The notes beneath the pieces are model-generated. The model was not told where the DNA came from. It saw only the letters and a program-made list of their open reading frames with translations, and did not search any database. A program made the translations under genes and the position numbers. Below, in pieces: positions 9,316 to 18,285 of a DNA stretch of 64,000 nt. The stretch's first letter is position 1. Each line of letters starts with the position of its first letter. Source of the DNA: Halonotius sp046719765 (lineage in GTDB: Archaea > Halobacteriota > Halobacteria > Halobacteriales > Haloferacaceae); NCBI RefSeq assembly GCF_046719765.1, contig NZ_JABEBY010000005.1, positions 117,551 through 181,550 of the forward strand, in the 5' to 3' direction.

Positions 9316-9684
9316 TTAGAACGGAGCCTGCGGACCTTCGTCGCTGTCGTCGCCGCCCTCACCGGGGAACGAGGGGCTCATGCCTTCGGTTTCGCCCATA
9401 TCCGGCTCGGCACCCTGTCCGGTGTTGGCGTGTACCTCGTTGATCTCGGGGATCTCCTTGACCATCCGGCTTTTGATCGCCTGGATCGTCATCGGGGAGA
9501 TGCCACAGCCGGAACAGGCACCGCCGAGTTGGATCTCGACCTCGCCGCTGTCGGGATCAAGCCGCTGGATCGCGGCGTTGCCGCCGTGCATCTGGATCTG
9601 TGGGAAGTTCCGCCGCAGGAAGTTCACCACGCGGTCTTGGAGTTCGCTTTCCTCGGAATCGGACGACGCGGAGTCTGTACTCAT
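9316..9684 (-). CDS. NifU C-terminal-domain iron-sulfur scaffold protein
   Basis: A 122-residue protein with the NifU/Nfu fold: VVNFLRRNFPQIQMHGGNAA, the strand EVEIQLGGA, and the Fe-S motif CSGC at about residues 57-60 followed by GISPMTIQAIKSRM. Such proteins assemble or carry 4Fe-4S clusters to client enzymes. The acidic Gly-rich tail after residue 95 is a halophilic extension. ATG at 9684 starts with an Asp/Ser/Glu-rich segment. It is a single gene, not in an isc/suf operon here. Confidence 0.88.
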   Translation of the reverse strand: MSTDSASSDSEESELQDRVVNFLRRNFPQIQMHGGNAAIQRLDPDSGEVEIQLGGACSGCGISPMTIQAIKSRMVKEIPEINEVHANTGQGAEPDMGETEGMSPSFPGEGGDDSDEGPQAPF

Positions 9685-9783
9685 ACGAACTGTTTGATCA
9701 GCAACGGGCTTAGACCTTTGGTTCGGATAGCACCGGCTCGGACAGTCAGCCGTACGTTGGTTTCGCGTGCCGCGCGGGGAGAA

Positions 9784-10104
9784 CTATTCGGTCAGCTCAA
9801 ACAGCTGCCGGAGCTCGGTTTCGATCTCCTCGGTGTAGCGATCCAGCGTCTCCTCGAAAGTTTCGCGGTCGACGACGACACCCGTGAGGCGATCATACGG
9901 GTCATCCGGCAGCGTGACGGTAAACCCCTCGTCGGGATCGTATATCGGCTCGCTTTCGTTGAGCACCTGCTGATCGATACCGTGGATCAGCGTCGAGTCG
10001 TAAGCCTCGTTCATCGTGTTGAACGCGTTCTTGTAGGCCCGCTGGAGCTGTGGGAAGTAGTGTTCGTACTTGTCTTCGAACTTCTCGGGATCGAATTCGA
10101 CCAT
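9784..10104 (-). CDS. DUF5783-family haloarchaeal protein
   Basis: A 106-residue soluble protein, MVEFDPEKFEDKYEHYFPQ to the end, predicted mostly helical with characteristic AYKNAFNTMNEAYDS and HGIDQQVLNESEPIYD. I recognise this as a compact family restricted to halobacteria (DUF5783) with no assigned function. It stands alone between the NifU gene and the dispersed repeat. Confidence 0.65.
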   Translation of the reverse strand: MVEFDPEKFEDKYEHYFPQLQRAYKNAFNTMNEAYDSTLIHGIDQQVLNESEPIYDPDEGFTVTLPDDPYDRLTGVVVDRETFEETLDRYTEEIETELRQLFELTE

Positions 10105-10246
10105 TGTATGGTCGTTCGGAAGGAGGCCAAAAAGCGGGGCGGTTCGCTTTGATACAGTGTATAGCGCGATATCAAATGCGATTCGGAAGCGGGTGAGTGC
10201 CGAATCAACGGGTGTGTCGTGACCTGCTTCGACATCAACAACGCTT

Positions 10247-10376
10247 GAAAGCCCTCAACGCGCTCGACTCCCGGGACTCGCTGCGCTCCTCGTCACTCAC
10301 TACGTTCGCTCCTGCGGTGCTTGCGTCGTCCGGGTTCGCCGAGCGCGTCTCGCCCTTTCAATCCGCCAAGGTGCGG
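10247..10376 (+). repeat. Dispersed haloarchaeal repeat, copy A
   Basis: This 130-base segment, from GAAAGCCCTC to CCGCCAAGGTGCGG, has an imperfect inverted counterpart at 53394-53515. Shared blocks include GCTCGACTCCC, GCGCTCCTCG, TGCGGTGCTT and CGCCCTTTC. It occupies the 320-base gap between the DUF5783 gene and the RecA-like gene, and no real coding frame covers it. The rest of the gap shows nothing I can name. Confidence 0.75.
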
Positions 10377-10425
10377 CTGGTCGGCTGTACGTCAGAGAGG
10401 ACTACCGAAAGCAACGACGAAAGAG

Positions 10426-11046
10426 TCAGAACTGTTGCCACGGCGTCGGCGACGACAGCCGCCCGCGGATGCGCATTTCCCGGCCCTCATCGGCCGTCCG
10501 GGTGTCGACGACCGTCTCGAATGGATCAAGCAGGGTGTGGATCGTCTGTTCGTCGTGCATCGTCGCGTTGATCACCGCGATCGTCGGCCAGTTTTGGTTT
10601 TGGGTCTGGCCGAGCAACACCCGCGTAAACTGGTAGATACGGTCGGCTTCCCAGTACATCAACAGCTGCGACAGCGAGTGGAGCCCGACGGTCGGCGTCT
10701 CATCGGCCATCGCCTCGGTCAACTGGGTGAACTTCACGCCGAGGTCGGTGAGATTCTTCGGCGAGGAGATGTACTTTGTCAGCTCCGAGTCCTCGACATC
10801 GACGCCCTGTTCGCGGCTGACACAGTCGATGACGCCGACCGCCTCGCCGTCGTTGCCCGTGATCGACTCGTAGTCGTCACGAACGGTTGCGGCGTCGTGG
10901 CCGGTCGACAACACAAGCGCGGTGTCGGTTCGCGCACCGAAGATCCGATGCATCAGCTCATATTTCCCGCTCATCGGGGAGCCGGCGATGATGATACTCG
11001 ACGTGTCGGTGAGCCGGTCAGCCAACGGCAACTCCTCTACGGACAT
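10426..11046 (-). CDS. RecA/KaiC-like ATPase next to taxis genes (DUF7504-like)
   Basis: A 206-residue protein with an apparent Walker A motif, IIIAGSPMSGKYELMHRIF, at about residues 18-36 and a likely Walker B-like strand PTVGLHSLSQLL near residue 120. The fold looks like a stand-alone RAD55/KaiC-type domain, a group expanded in haloarchaea. It precedes cheW and lies at the edge of the taxis cluster, so a signalling role is possible but only inferred from position. ATG at 11046 (MSVEELPLADRL) gives a full N-terminal strand. Confidence 0.6.
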   Translation of the reverse strand: MSVEELPLADRLTDTSSIIIAGSPMSGKYELMHRIFGARTDTALVLSTGHDAATVRDDYESITGNDGEAVGVIDCVSREQGVDVEDSELTKYISSPKNLTDLGVKFTQLTEAMADETPTVGLHSLSQLLMYWEADRIYQFTRVLLGQTQNQNWPTIAVINATMHDEQTIHTLLDPFETVVDTRTADEGREMRIRGRLSSPTPWQQF

Positions 11047-11248
11047 TGGCTCACGGAGAACCGTCGGCTCACGGCCGGACGGCGAGACGATGAGGGGTCA
11101 TCAGGCGATGCAAGGGTCGAAATCCGAAACACGCCCCCGCCAACCCACGGGCTGAACCGAACGGTGACGGCGGGGACACACATAGATAGATACGTCTCCC
11201 AGTGGCAAATAAACATTTGGCTCCGATTCTCAGCGGTGAAAAATCCGG

Positions 11249-11710
11249 CTACTCGGTGGTGGCGACGTTGGGGTCGACCCAGACGACGAAGCGATCGTCG
11301 TCTTTGACGATGCCGTGGACGTTCTCGTCGTCGGCGGTCGTCGTCTCATCGACCTCATCGGGGGTGACATCGGTGACCTGGTAGACCTCGTCGACGATCC
11401 AAGCGACCGTCGCCTGATCGTCCATCGCCTCGGGATCGAAGACGATGATGCGTTCGCGGGCCCCACCCTCCTCGATGTCGAAGATGGTTTTCGGGTTGAT
11501 GATCGAGGTGGTGCGGCCACGGAGATCCATCACGCCCTCGACGTGTGGCGGCGAGTTCGGGATCCGCGTGAGATCACCGGCGTCGACGATCTCGTCGATC
11601 ACGCCGATATCGAGGCAGTAGGTCTCATCGCTGAGCCCGAACTCCAGCACCTTCGTCGCCTCCCCAGTGGCGGCGTCAGCGTCGGCGGGTTGGGATTCAC
11701 TCTCGGCCAT
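11249..11710 (-). CDS. cheW: Chemotaxis coupling protein CheW
   Basis: A 153-residue adaptor linking transducers (Htr/MCP proteins) to the CheA kinase at the membrane arrays. The fold is visible as KVLEFGLSDETYCLDIGVIDEI, then TRIPNSPPHVEGVMDLRGR, the most conserved CheW stretch, and IIVFDPEAMDDQATVAWIVDEV. Start ATG 11710 (MAESESQP) is chosen over an upstream frame extension because the family sequence begins about 20 residues later. It is transcribed divergently from cheB across a 185-base region, unlike compact bacterial che operons. Confidence 0.93.
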   Translation of the reverse strand: MAESESQPADADAATGEATKVLEFGLSDETYCLDIGVIDEIVDAGDLTRIPNSPPHVEGVMDLRGRTTSIINPKTIFDIEEGGARERIIVFDPEAMDDQATVAWIVDEVYQVTDVTPDEVDETTTADDENVHGIVKDDDRFVVWVDPNVATTE

Positions 11711-11895
11711 GTGCGTGGGTGACGGGATACCGGTAGTTAACTCTGTCCAATAAGCTATCACTCACGCGGAGAGAGCCGGTGGGTTTATTCTTGCGCTTTT
11801 TGTAGTAGCTACAACAATGTGGGGCGAACCGATCCGACGTGTGTCGACGGATATGACCGCCGTGGTAGCTGGCAGGCCCCGCCCGCGGCGCGGAG

Positions 11896-12969
11896 GTGAC
11901 ACCGGTGCGTAAGCCACGGACAGTCGTCGTCGACGACTCCCGGTTTATGCGCGGGCTGATCTCCGATCTCCTCGATGAGGCCGGCGTACCGGTCGTCGGC
12001 GAGGCCAAAGACGGCGTTGAGGCCCTTGAGGTCATCGCCGAGGAGGAGCCGGATGCGGTGACGATGGATCTGGAGATGCCGCGGATGAACGGTATCGAAG
12101 CCGTCGAGCAGATCATGGACGAGCAGCCGACGCCGGTGCTCATGCTGAGTGCCCACACCGAGGATGGGGCGGAAGTCACCTTCGAAGCCCTCGAAAAGGG
12201 CGCGGTCGACTTCTTTTCGAAACCCGGCGGCGAGGTGTCGATGGGCGTCTCCCAACACGCCGACCAACTGGTGGCGACGCTGCGGTCGGTTGCCGACGCC
12301 GACCTCACCCAGGCCAGCAGGCAGGCCGCCGACACCCAACGCCAGCCGGCGAGTCCGGGAGCCGGCGGCGCGGCCACAACAGGGCTGGAGCCCTTCGACG
12401 ACCAACGAACGATCGTCATCGGCTCCTCGACCGGCGGCCCCGACGCCGTCGAGCAGGTGATGGCCGAGCTACCCGCCGGCGACGCACGGGTGATCGTCGT
12501 CCAGCATATGCCGGAGGCGTTCACCGCGCGGTTCGCCGATCGGCTGGATAACGCCTCCCGGTACGAGGTGCGGGAGGCCACCGACGGCGTGCGGATCGGT
12601 GCCGGCGAGGCCGTCGTCGCCCGCGGCGGGAGCCACCTTGGGATCGCAGGCTACAGCAACGGGCGCATCCGCCTGGAGCTGATCGAAGCCGATCGCGGTC
12701 GCTCGGTACGGCCCGCTGTCGACGAGACGATGACCGCGGTCGCCGGGGCGATCGACGATCCGCTGACCGGCGTCATCCTCACCGGGATGGGGTCGGACGG
12801 CGCCGAGGGGATCTGTGCGATGCAGCGGGCCGGCGCGACGACGATCGCTCAAAACAAGGAAAGCTGTGTGATCTACGGCATGCCGAAACGCGCGATCGAG
12901 GCGGGCTGTATCGATGAGGTTCGCCATATCGACGACATTGCAACAACGATCAGGGAGCTGGTACAATGA
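11896..12969 (+). CDS. cheB: Chemotaxis response regulator protein-glutamate methylesterase CheB
   Basis: Demethylates or deamidates transducer glutamates during adaptation. The N-terminal receiver domain (residues 8-125) has the DD pair in VVVDDSRFMRG, the phospho-acceptor Asp near residue 58 in TMDLEMPRMNG, and the Thr/Ser and Lys sites in LSAHT and FFSKP. After a linker the esterase domain carries catalytic Ser in IGSSTGGPD (about 177), His in VVQHMPEAF (about 204) and Asp in LTGMGSDGAEG. The start is GTG at 11896 or 11905. Its TGA overlaps the cheA ATG (ATGA at 12966), indicating a coupled cheB-cheA-cheR operon. Confidence 0.95.
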   Translation: MTPVRKPRTVVVDDSRFMRGLISDLLDEAGVPVVGEAKDGVEALEVIAEEEPDAVTMDLEMPRMNGIEAVEQIMDEQPTPVLMLSAHTEDGAEVTFEALEKGAVDFFSKPGGEVSMGVSQHADQLVATLRSVADADLTQASRQAADTQRQPASPGAGGAATTGLEPFDDQRTIVIGSSTGGPDAVEQVMAELPAGDARVIVVQHMPEAFTARFADRLDNASRYEVREATDGVRIGAGEAVVARGGSHLGIAGYSNGRIRLELIEADRGRSVRPAVDETMTAVAGAIDDPLTGVILTGMGSDGAEGICAMQRAGATTIAQNKESCVIYGMPKRAIEAGCIDEVRHIDDIATTIRELVQ

Positions 12970-15305
12970 GTGACGCACACCGCAAGGCCTTCGTGGCCGA
13001 AAGTGAGGAAGGTATCACCGAGCTCAACAACGCACTGCTGGATCTGGAGTCCGATCCCGACGACGACGAGGCGATGGACTCGATCTTCCGGATCGCCCAC
13101 ACGCTGAAGGGCAACGCCTCGGCGATGGGGTATGAGTCGGTCAGCGAACTGGCCCACGAGATGGAGGATCTGTTGGATGAGGTTCGAGAGGGCCACATCG
13201 AGGTCGACATCGAGCTGATGGATCTGCTCTTCGACTCCGTCGACTACCTCGATGCGATGGTGAGCGATATCGCCGAGGACGGCGAAACCGATATCGACGC
13301 CAGCGGCGTCGAGGCCGATCTCAGAGAGAAGATGGAGACCGGCAGCGTCGACGACAGCGGCGACACTGACACAGCCGACAGCGGCGAGACAGTCGACGAC
13401 GACACCGATGCGGCCGACGAACCCGCCGAAGTCGACGACGACACCGAGGCTCACGACGAGGAGACAACCGAGGAAGAGGCTGACGACGCAGCCGAGGAAG
13501 CAGACGAAGAAGCGGCTGAAGATACAGCCGACGAGACAGCCGATGATACCGCCGAGCCGGACGCTGTGACGGCCGACGCCGACGGGGCAGCGGTCGCTGT
13601 CGACGATCTCCCCGAGTCGATCGCCAACGCCGAGCTTGCGACCAGCGAGGCAGTCTACCGGGCGGAGGTCGGGCTCGGCGACACCGAGATGCCGGGTGTC
13701 GAGGCGATCTTCATCATGCAGGAGATCGAGGACGCCTACGATCGGGTCGGCACCCAACCGGCCCAGGAGACGATCGAGGACGGCGACTTCGAGGAGACCT
13801 TTGACGTGTTTGTGATCGATATCTCGGCCAGCGAGATCGAGGGGATCCTCAGCGAGTTGGGGAAAGTCGAGTTCGCCTCCGTCAGCGCGATCACGCCGAA
13901 CGTCGATGATCCGATGGCTGTCGCCGAGGCCATCGAGGGTGGTGCCGCAGGCGAGACCGCCGAGCCGTCAGCCGAATCGGCGGAGTCCGACAGCGACGAC
14001 GCCGACGATACTGATGCCGGCGACGCCGACGACACCGCCGACAGCGACGAGAACGACGAGAAAAGTGACGAAAGCGAGAGCAGTGACAGCAGCGACGACA
14101 GCGACGACAGCGGCGGTGACCGATCCAGCCCCGGATCAAGCGATCGCTCCGGGCCGGGGGGTTCGGGCTCCGACGAGACGGACATCCAGTCGGTGCGGGT
14201 CGATGTCAACCAGCTCGACGAGCTCTACAACCTCGTCGAACAGCTGGTCACCAGCCGAATCAAGCTCCGCCGGGAGATGGAACGGGAGGGGATCGACTCC
14301 GACAACCTCGACGAGCTCGACAAGATCACCGGCAACCTCCAGGATACGGCGATGGATATGCGGCTGATCCCGCTGTCGAAGATCGTCGACACCTTCCCGC
14401 GGCTGGTGCGGGATGTCGCCCGGGAGACCGGCAAGCAGGTGAACTTCACCGTCACCGGTGAGGATATCGAGCTCGACCGCACCATCCTCACCGAGATCCG
14501 CGACCCCCTGATCCACGTGCTGCGCAACGCCGTCGACCACGGGATCGAGCCGCCGGAGGAACGCGAGAAGAAAGGCAAAGATCCCACCGGCAACGTCTCG
14601 CTGACGGCGACCCGCGACCGCGATCACGTCAACATCGAGGTTGCCGACGACGGAGCCGGTCTCGATCCGGAGATGCTCAAACAGAAGGCCATCGAGAAAG
14701 GCGTCAAAACCGAAAGCGAGCTCGACCGGATGGAGGAATCGGAGATCTACGATCTCGTCTTCCATCCGGGGTTCTCGACGGCCGAGGAGGTCACCGACGT
14801 GAGCGGCCGCGGCGTCGGGATGGATGTCGTCCACAACACCGTCAAACAGCTTGACGGGACGGTCAACGTCGAAAGCGAACTCGGCGAGGGAACGACCGTT
14901 ACCCTCCGGCTGCCGGTGACCGTGGCGATCGTGAAGGTCATGTTCGTCGAGGTCGGCGGCACCGAGTACGGTATCCCGGTGAAAAACATCGCCGAGGTCA
15001 CCCGCGCCACCGACATCCGGACGACCAAAGGCGACGAGATCATCAACCACGACGACGAGATCTACCCGATCCTCCGGCTCAGCGAGGCTCTCGACGAACC
15101 GAGCAGCGTCAACGGCGACGGGATGCTGTTGCGAATCCGCGAAGAACACCGGAAGGTCGCCCTCCACTGCGATAAGGTGATCGACCAAGAGGAGGTCGTC
15201 GTCAAACCGCTTGAGGGCGTCCTCAGCGGGATCCCCGGGCTCAGCGGGACGGCTGTGTTGGGCGATGGTGATGTGGTTGCGGTGCTTGACGTGGTGACGC
15301 TATGA
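12966..15305 (+). CDS. cheA: Chemotaxis histidine kinase CheA
   Basis: A 779-residue sensor kinase that passes phosphate to CheY and CheB. The P1 domain has the phospho-His in FRIAHTLKGNASAMGY (His about 45). A very acidic linker follows, then a P2-like domain (about 205-320), a second Asp/Ser-rich linker, dimerisation helices at LYNLVEQLVTSRIKL, the ATPase with N-box HVLRNAVDHGIEPPEER, G-boxes DDGAGLD and GRGVGMDVVH, and a C-terminal CheW-like P5 domain ending VAVLDVVTL. The two acidic linkers make it longer than typical bacterial CheA. It overlaps cheB and cheR by four bases on each side. Confidence 0.96.
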   Translation: MSDAHRKAFVAESEEGITELNNALLDLESDPDDDEAMDSIFRIAHTLKGNASAMGYESVSELAHEMEDLLDEVREGHIEVDIELMDLLFDSVDYLDAMVSDIAEDGETDIDASGVEADLREKMETGSVDDSGDTDTADSGETVDDDTDAADEPAEVDDDTEAHDEETTEEEADDAAEEADEEAAEDTADETADDTAEPDAVTADADGAAVAVDDLPESIANAELATSEAVYRAEVGLGDTEMPGVEAIFIMQEIEDAYDRVGTQPAQETIEDGDFEETFDVFVIDISASEIEGILSELGKVEFASVSAITPNVDDPMAVAEAIEGGAAGETAEPSAESAESDSDDADDTDAGDADDTADSDENDEKSDESESSDSSDDSDDSGGDRSSPGSSDRSGPGGSGSDETDIQSVRVDVNQLDELYNLVEQLVTSRIKLRREMEREGIDSDNLDELDKITGNLQDTAMDMRLIPLSKIVDTFPRLVRDVARETGKQVNFTVTGEDIELDRTILTEIRDPLIHVLRNAVDHGIEPPEEREKKGKDPTGNVSLTATRDRDHVNIEVADDGAGLDPEMLKQKAIEKGVKTESELDRMEESEIYDLVFHPGFSTAEEVTDVSGRGVGMDVVHNTVKQLDGTVNVESELGEGTTVTLRLPVTVAIVKVMFVEVGGTEYGIPVKNIAEVTRATDIRTTKGDEIINHDDEIYPILRLSEALDEPSSVNGDGMLLRIREEHRKVALHCDKVIDQEEVVVKPLEGVLSGIPGLSGTAVLGDGDVVAVLDVVTL

Positions 15306-16114
15306 GACAGTTCGAAGACGAGGGGTTCGGCCGGGTGATCCGGCATATCCAAGATGAGGTCGAGTTCGAGCCCGAATACTACAACCCGGACTATCTCGAC
15401 CGGCGGATCACCGCCCGGATGCGCCGCCAGGAGGTCGAGGAGTACGACGACTACCTGGAGGTGCTACAGTCGGATAGCCGCGAGAAGGAGGCGTTGATGG
15501 ATTCGCTGACGATCAACGTCACCAACTTCTTCCGCAACCAGGAGATGTGGGAGGCCTTACGGCCGGTGTTGCGCGACCTCACCGAGGAAAATCGGCGGGT
15601 GCGGGTCTGGAGCGCGCCGTGTGCCGACGGCCGCGAGCCGTACTCGGTGTCGATGCTCGCCCGCGACGACCGGCAGATCGACGACGATCGGCTCACCATC
15701 GTCGGCACCGACATCAGCGACGAAGCACTCGAAAACGCCCGGGAGGGCACCTATGAGACGACCAGAACGACCGATATCGGCGAGGAGCTCAGCCTGCTCG
15801 ACGACCCGGAGAAGTACGTCGATGTCGACGATACCACGTTCACCGTCAAACCGGAGATCCGCGACGAGATCCGGTTTGAACGCCACGATCTGATCCAGGA
15901 TGGGCCGCGGCGGAACTGTGATCTGGTCTTCTGTCGGAACCTCCTGATCTACATCGACAGCGAGTTCAAGATCCCGATCTTCGAGACGCTCACCGACTCG
16001 ATGCAGGACGGCAGCTACCTCGTCATCGGGATGACCGAAACGATCCCCCAGGAGCTTCGGGATGACTTCGAACCGGTCAACAAACGATGTCGTATTTATC
16101 AGTACACACCCTAA
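15302..16114 (+). CDS. cheR: Chemotaxis protein methyltransferase CheR
   Basis: Methylates transducer glutamates using S-adenosylmethionine, counteracting CheB. The 270-residue protein has the N-terminal CheR helical domain (RRITARMRRQEVEEYDDYL), NVTNFFRNQEMWEAL, the SAM-binding motif VRVWSAPCADGREPYSVSML near residue 100, GTDISDEALENAREG, and the C-terminal DLVFCRNLLIYID. ATG at 15302 overlaps the cheA stop. It is the third gene of the cheB-cheA-cheR unit. Confidence 0.95.
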   Translation: MRQFEDEGFGRVIRHIQDEVEFEPEYYNPDYLDRRITARMRRQEVEEYDDYLEVLQSDSREKEALMDSLTINVTNFFRNQEMWEALRPVLRDLTEENRRVRVWSAPCADGREPYSVSMLARDDRQIDDDRLTIVGTDISDEALENAREGTYETTRTTDIGEELSLLDDPEKYVDVDDTTFTVKPEIRDEIRFERHDLIQDGPRRNCDLVFCRNLLIYIDSEFKIPIFETLTDSMQDGSYLVIGMTETIPQELRDDFEPVNKRCRIYQYTP

Positions 16115-16123
16115 CGCAGACCA

Positions 16124-17332
16124 ATGTCGTTGTACGATCTCGCGCGATCCGGCGATGTTGATGGGCTCAAGGAGATGCTGTTGGAGAGCGACAGCCCGGC
16201 GGTGCGGAAACGCGCCTGTGAGCTGCTCGGCGAGGTCGCCACCACGGAGGACACCGACGCCATCGAGACGCTCGTCTCGGTTGCGGTCACCGACGACTCC
16301 GGCGCGGTCAAAGCCGCGGCCGTCGATGGCCTCGATGAGATCGGCGCGGAGGCCGTCGAGGAGCTGCTCGTCGAGATCACCGGCGAGAAGATCGAACAGG
16401 GCGCCGACTGGGCGGTCGCAAAGCGGTTTGCCAAGGCACTCTCCTCGAACATCCCCGAGCTGCGGATGGCGGCGGCCTCCGCGCTCGGCAAGCTCGGCGA
16501 CGACTCCGGGATCAGCTCGCTGAAAAACGCGCTTGACGACGACGACCCCCGCGTCAGACAGCGCGTCTGTATGGCCCTCGGCGAGATCAACCACCCCTCA
16601 GCGGTGCCGGCGTTGATCGATCAGCTCTCGGATCCAAACGGCCGGGTGCGCCACGAGGCGGCGATCGCGCTGTCGGCGATCGGCACCGATCAGGCGCTTG
16701 CCGCGCTGAAAAATATGATGGACGCCGACAACACGTCGATCCGGCGGATCGCCGCCTCAGCACTAGGGGAGGCCGGCACCGCCGACGTGGTCGAGCCGTT
16801 GGCGGCGGCGTTGAACGACCCCGACGGCGGGGTGCGAAGCGCGGCGATCTACTCGATCATCGAGCTGCTGTCGAACGTCGACACCCAAAAGAGCCACTCG
16901 ATCCGCGAGCGGATCGTCAACGAGCTCCAGGATGCCGACGATGCGACCGTCGCGCCGATCGTCGAAATCTTAGAGGAGAGCAGCCAGCAACGCCAACGCC
17001 GCAACGCCGCGTGGTTCCTCGGGCGGGTCGTCGACGAACCAAACCCCAAAACCGTCGAGGTGCTCGTCGACGCGCTCGAAAGCGACGACACCCAGACCGC
17101 CCAGTTTGCGGCCACCAGTCTCGCGGAGATGGGTGGCAAACGCGTCGAAGAGGAGCTGTTGGAGCTGGTGCAAAGTGACGCGCCCGACGACGCCCGCGCA
17201 CAGGCCGTGTTCATCCTCGGGAAGGTCGGCGGCGAGCAGTCCCGCGATGTCGTCGAAAATCTTACTGAGGATGATAGTAAACAGGTACGGAAGCGAGCGT
17301 TCTCGGCGATATCAAAGCTCAAAGGTCGATAA
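16124..17332 (+). CDS. HEAT/PBS-lyase-repeat protein of the taxis cluster
   Basis: A 402-residue all-helical solenoid with about a dozen repeats of 30-31 residues. Examples are LRMAAASALGKLGDDSG, VRQRVCMALGEINHPSAVPAL and IRRIAASALGEAGTADVV. It follows cheR after 9 bases and precedes cheF. A HEAT_PBS protein in the same position next to the CheF genes is known from Halobacterium salinarum, where interaction work linked it to the taxis machinery. A scaffold role is inferred, not seen. The start is ATG at 16124. Confidence 0.85.
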   Translation: MSLYDLARSGDVDGLKEMLLESDSPAVRKRACELLGEVATTEDTDAIETLVSVAVTDDSGAVKAAAVDGLDEIGAEAVEELLVEITGEKIEQGADWAVAKRFAKALSSNIPELRMAAASALGKLGDDSGISSLKNALDDDDPRVRQRVCMALGEINHPSAVPALIDQLSDPNGRVRHEAAIALSAIGTDQALAALKNMMDADNTSIRRIAASALGEAGTADVVEPLAAALNDPDGGVRSAAIYSIIELLSNVDTQKSHSIRERIVNELQDADDATVAPIVEILEESSQQRQRRNAAWFLGRVVDEPNPKTVEVLVDALESDDTQTAQFAATSLAEMGGKRVEEELLELVQSDAPDDARAQAVFILGKVGGEQSRDVVENLTEDDSKQVRKRAFSAISKLKGR

Positions 17333-17404
17333 TGATATTACAGAGGGGCGAGACAGTACAATAACATGTATCCATCTGCACCCGGTGTGGGGCGGTGAGT
17401 AGCG

Positions 17405-18268
17405 ATGAGTGAGGGCGAATACAAGATCGCGGATACGAAAGGGCGGTTCGCCATGGCGGTCAGAGATGGGCGACAGCTCAACAACGTCGACTGGTCACAG
17501 GGGCGGATCCTGCTGTCGAATCGCCGTCTCATCCTTGCCGGCAACGATGGCAAGCGGACGATCGCCCTTTCGGATATCACCGGCCTCTCGGGGCGACAGG
17601 ACGCCAGCCAGTCGATCGCGGCTGCCTCGAACTATCTGGCGCTCAAACTCGGCGAGGACGTCATGTTGGTCTCGGCGGCCGACCACGATGAGTTCAAAAC
17701 GGCCTTTTTCAGGGCGGTGCTTGACGAAAACATCGTCAAGGCAAAACATCCGGCTGTCGAGGGCGGTGTCGTCCAGGATACCTCCTGGGAGAAAGCCCGG
17801 CTGAAGGTCGAGGCGGAGGCGATCGCCACCGCGCTCCAAAGCGGGACGTTCGTCGAGTTGGAGCTGGAGGAGATCAGCGAGATCAACACCGAACAGCGGG
17901 AGATCGGCGGCGAGGAGCGAACCGTGATCCAGGTCTCCCACGTCGAGGGCCAAACCTCCGTCGAGACACACATCACGGGCCCGCAACGAACCTGTGCGTT
18001 CGTCCAATCATTTCTCAAGGAGGGCGAACGCCGAAGCGAGGCCAACGTCGATCTCGATCCCTCCGAAAAAGAGGTGCTGATGGCACTGTACTCCGGGGTG
18101 TCACCGTTCGAGATTCCGGCGTTTATCGGCCAGGATGTCGACAAGGTCGAAGAAACCTTCGAGAAGCTCATCGAACTCGACATCGTCGATGAGGTGCGGA
18201 AGCGTCACGAGGTGACGCTGAACTCCCGGGGGCGCAACATCGCCAGCGAAGCGATGAACGAACAGTAG
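17405..18268 (+). CDS. cheF: Taxis adaptor CheF (DUF439), copy 1
   Basis: A 287-residue archaeal-specific adaptor that connects the Che system (CheY, CheC, CheD) to the archaellum motor switch. DUF439 features include IADTKGRFAMAV at the N-terminus, WSQGRILLSNRRLILAG, a central FVELELEEISEINTEQREIGG and a C-terminal winged-helix-like part (EKEVLMALYSGVSPFEIPAFIG). The second copy at 18286-19155 is convergent with only 17 bases between stops. The presence of CheF implies archaella, whose genes are not in the window. ATG 17405 lies 72 bases after the HEAT gene. Confidence 0.88.
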   Translation: MSEGEYKIADTKGRFAMAVRDGRQLNNVDWSQGRILLSNRRLILAGNDGKRTIALSDITGLSGRQDASQSIAAASNYLALKLGEDVMLVSAADHDEFKTAFFRAVLDENIVKAKHPAVEGGVVQDTSWEKARLKVEAEAIATALQSGTFVELELEEISEINTEQREIGGEERTVIQVSHVEGQTSVETHITGPQRTCAFVQSFLKEGERRSEANVDLDPSEKEVLMALYSGVSPFEIPAFIGQDVDKVEETFEKLIELDIVDEVRKRHEVTLNSRGRNIASEAMNEQ

Positions 18269-18285
18269 ACGCTCCTGCCGGACGC

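Noticed and set aside
13360..14150. Short GAC/GCC-rich repeated sequence within cheA
   Set aside because: It encodes the acidic Asp/Ala/Ser linkers common in halophile proteins and is not an independent repeat element.
14136..15188. Long minus-strand frame opposite cheA
   Set aside because: Shadow of the cheA reading frame, without family features.
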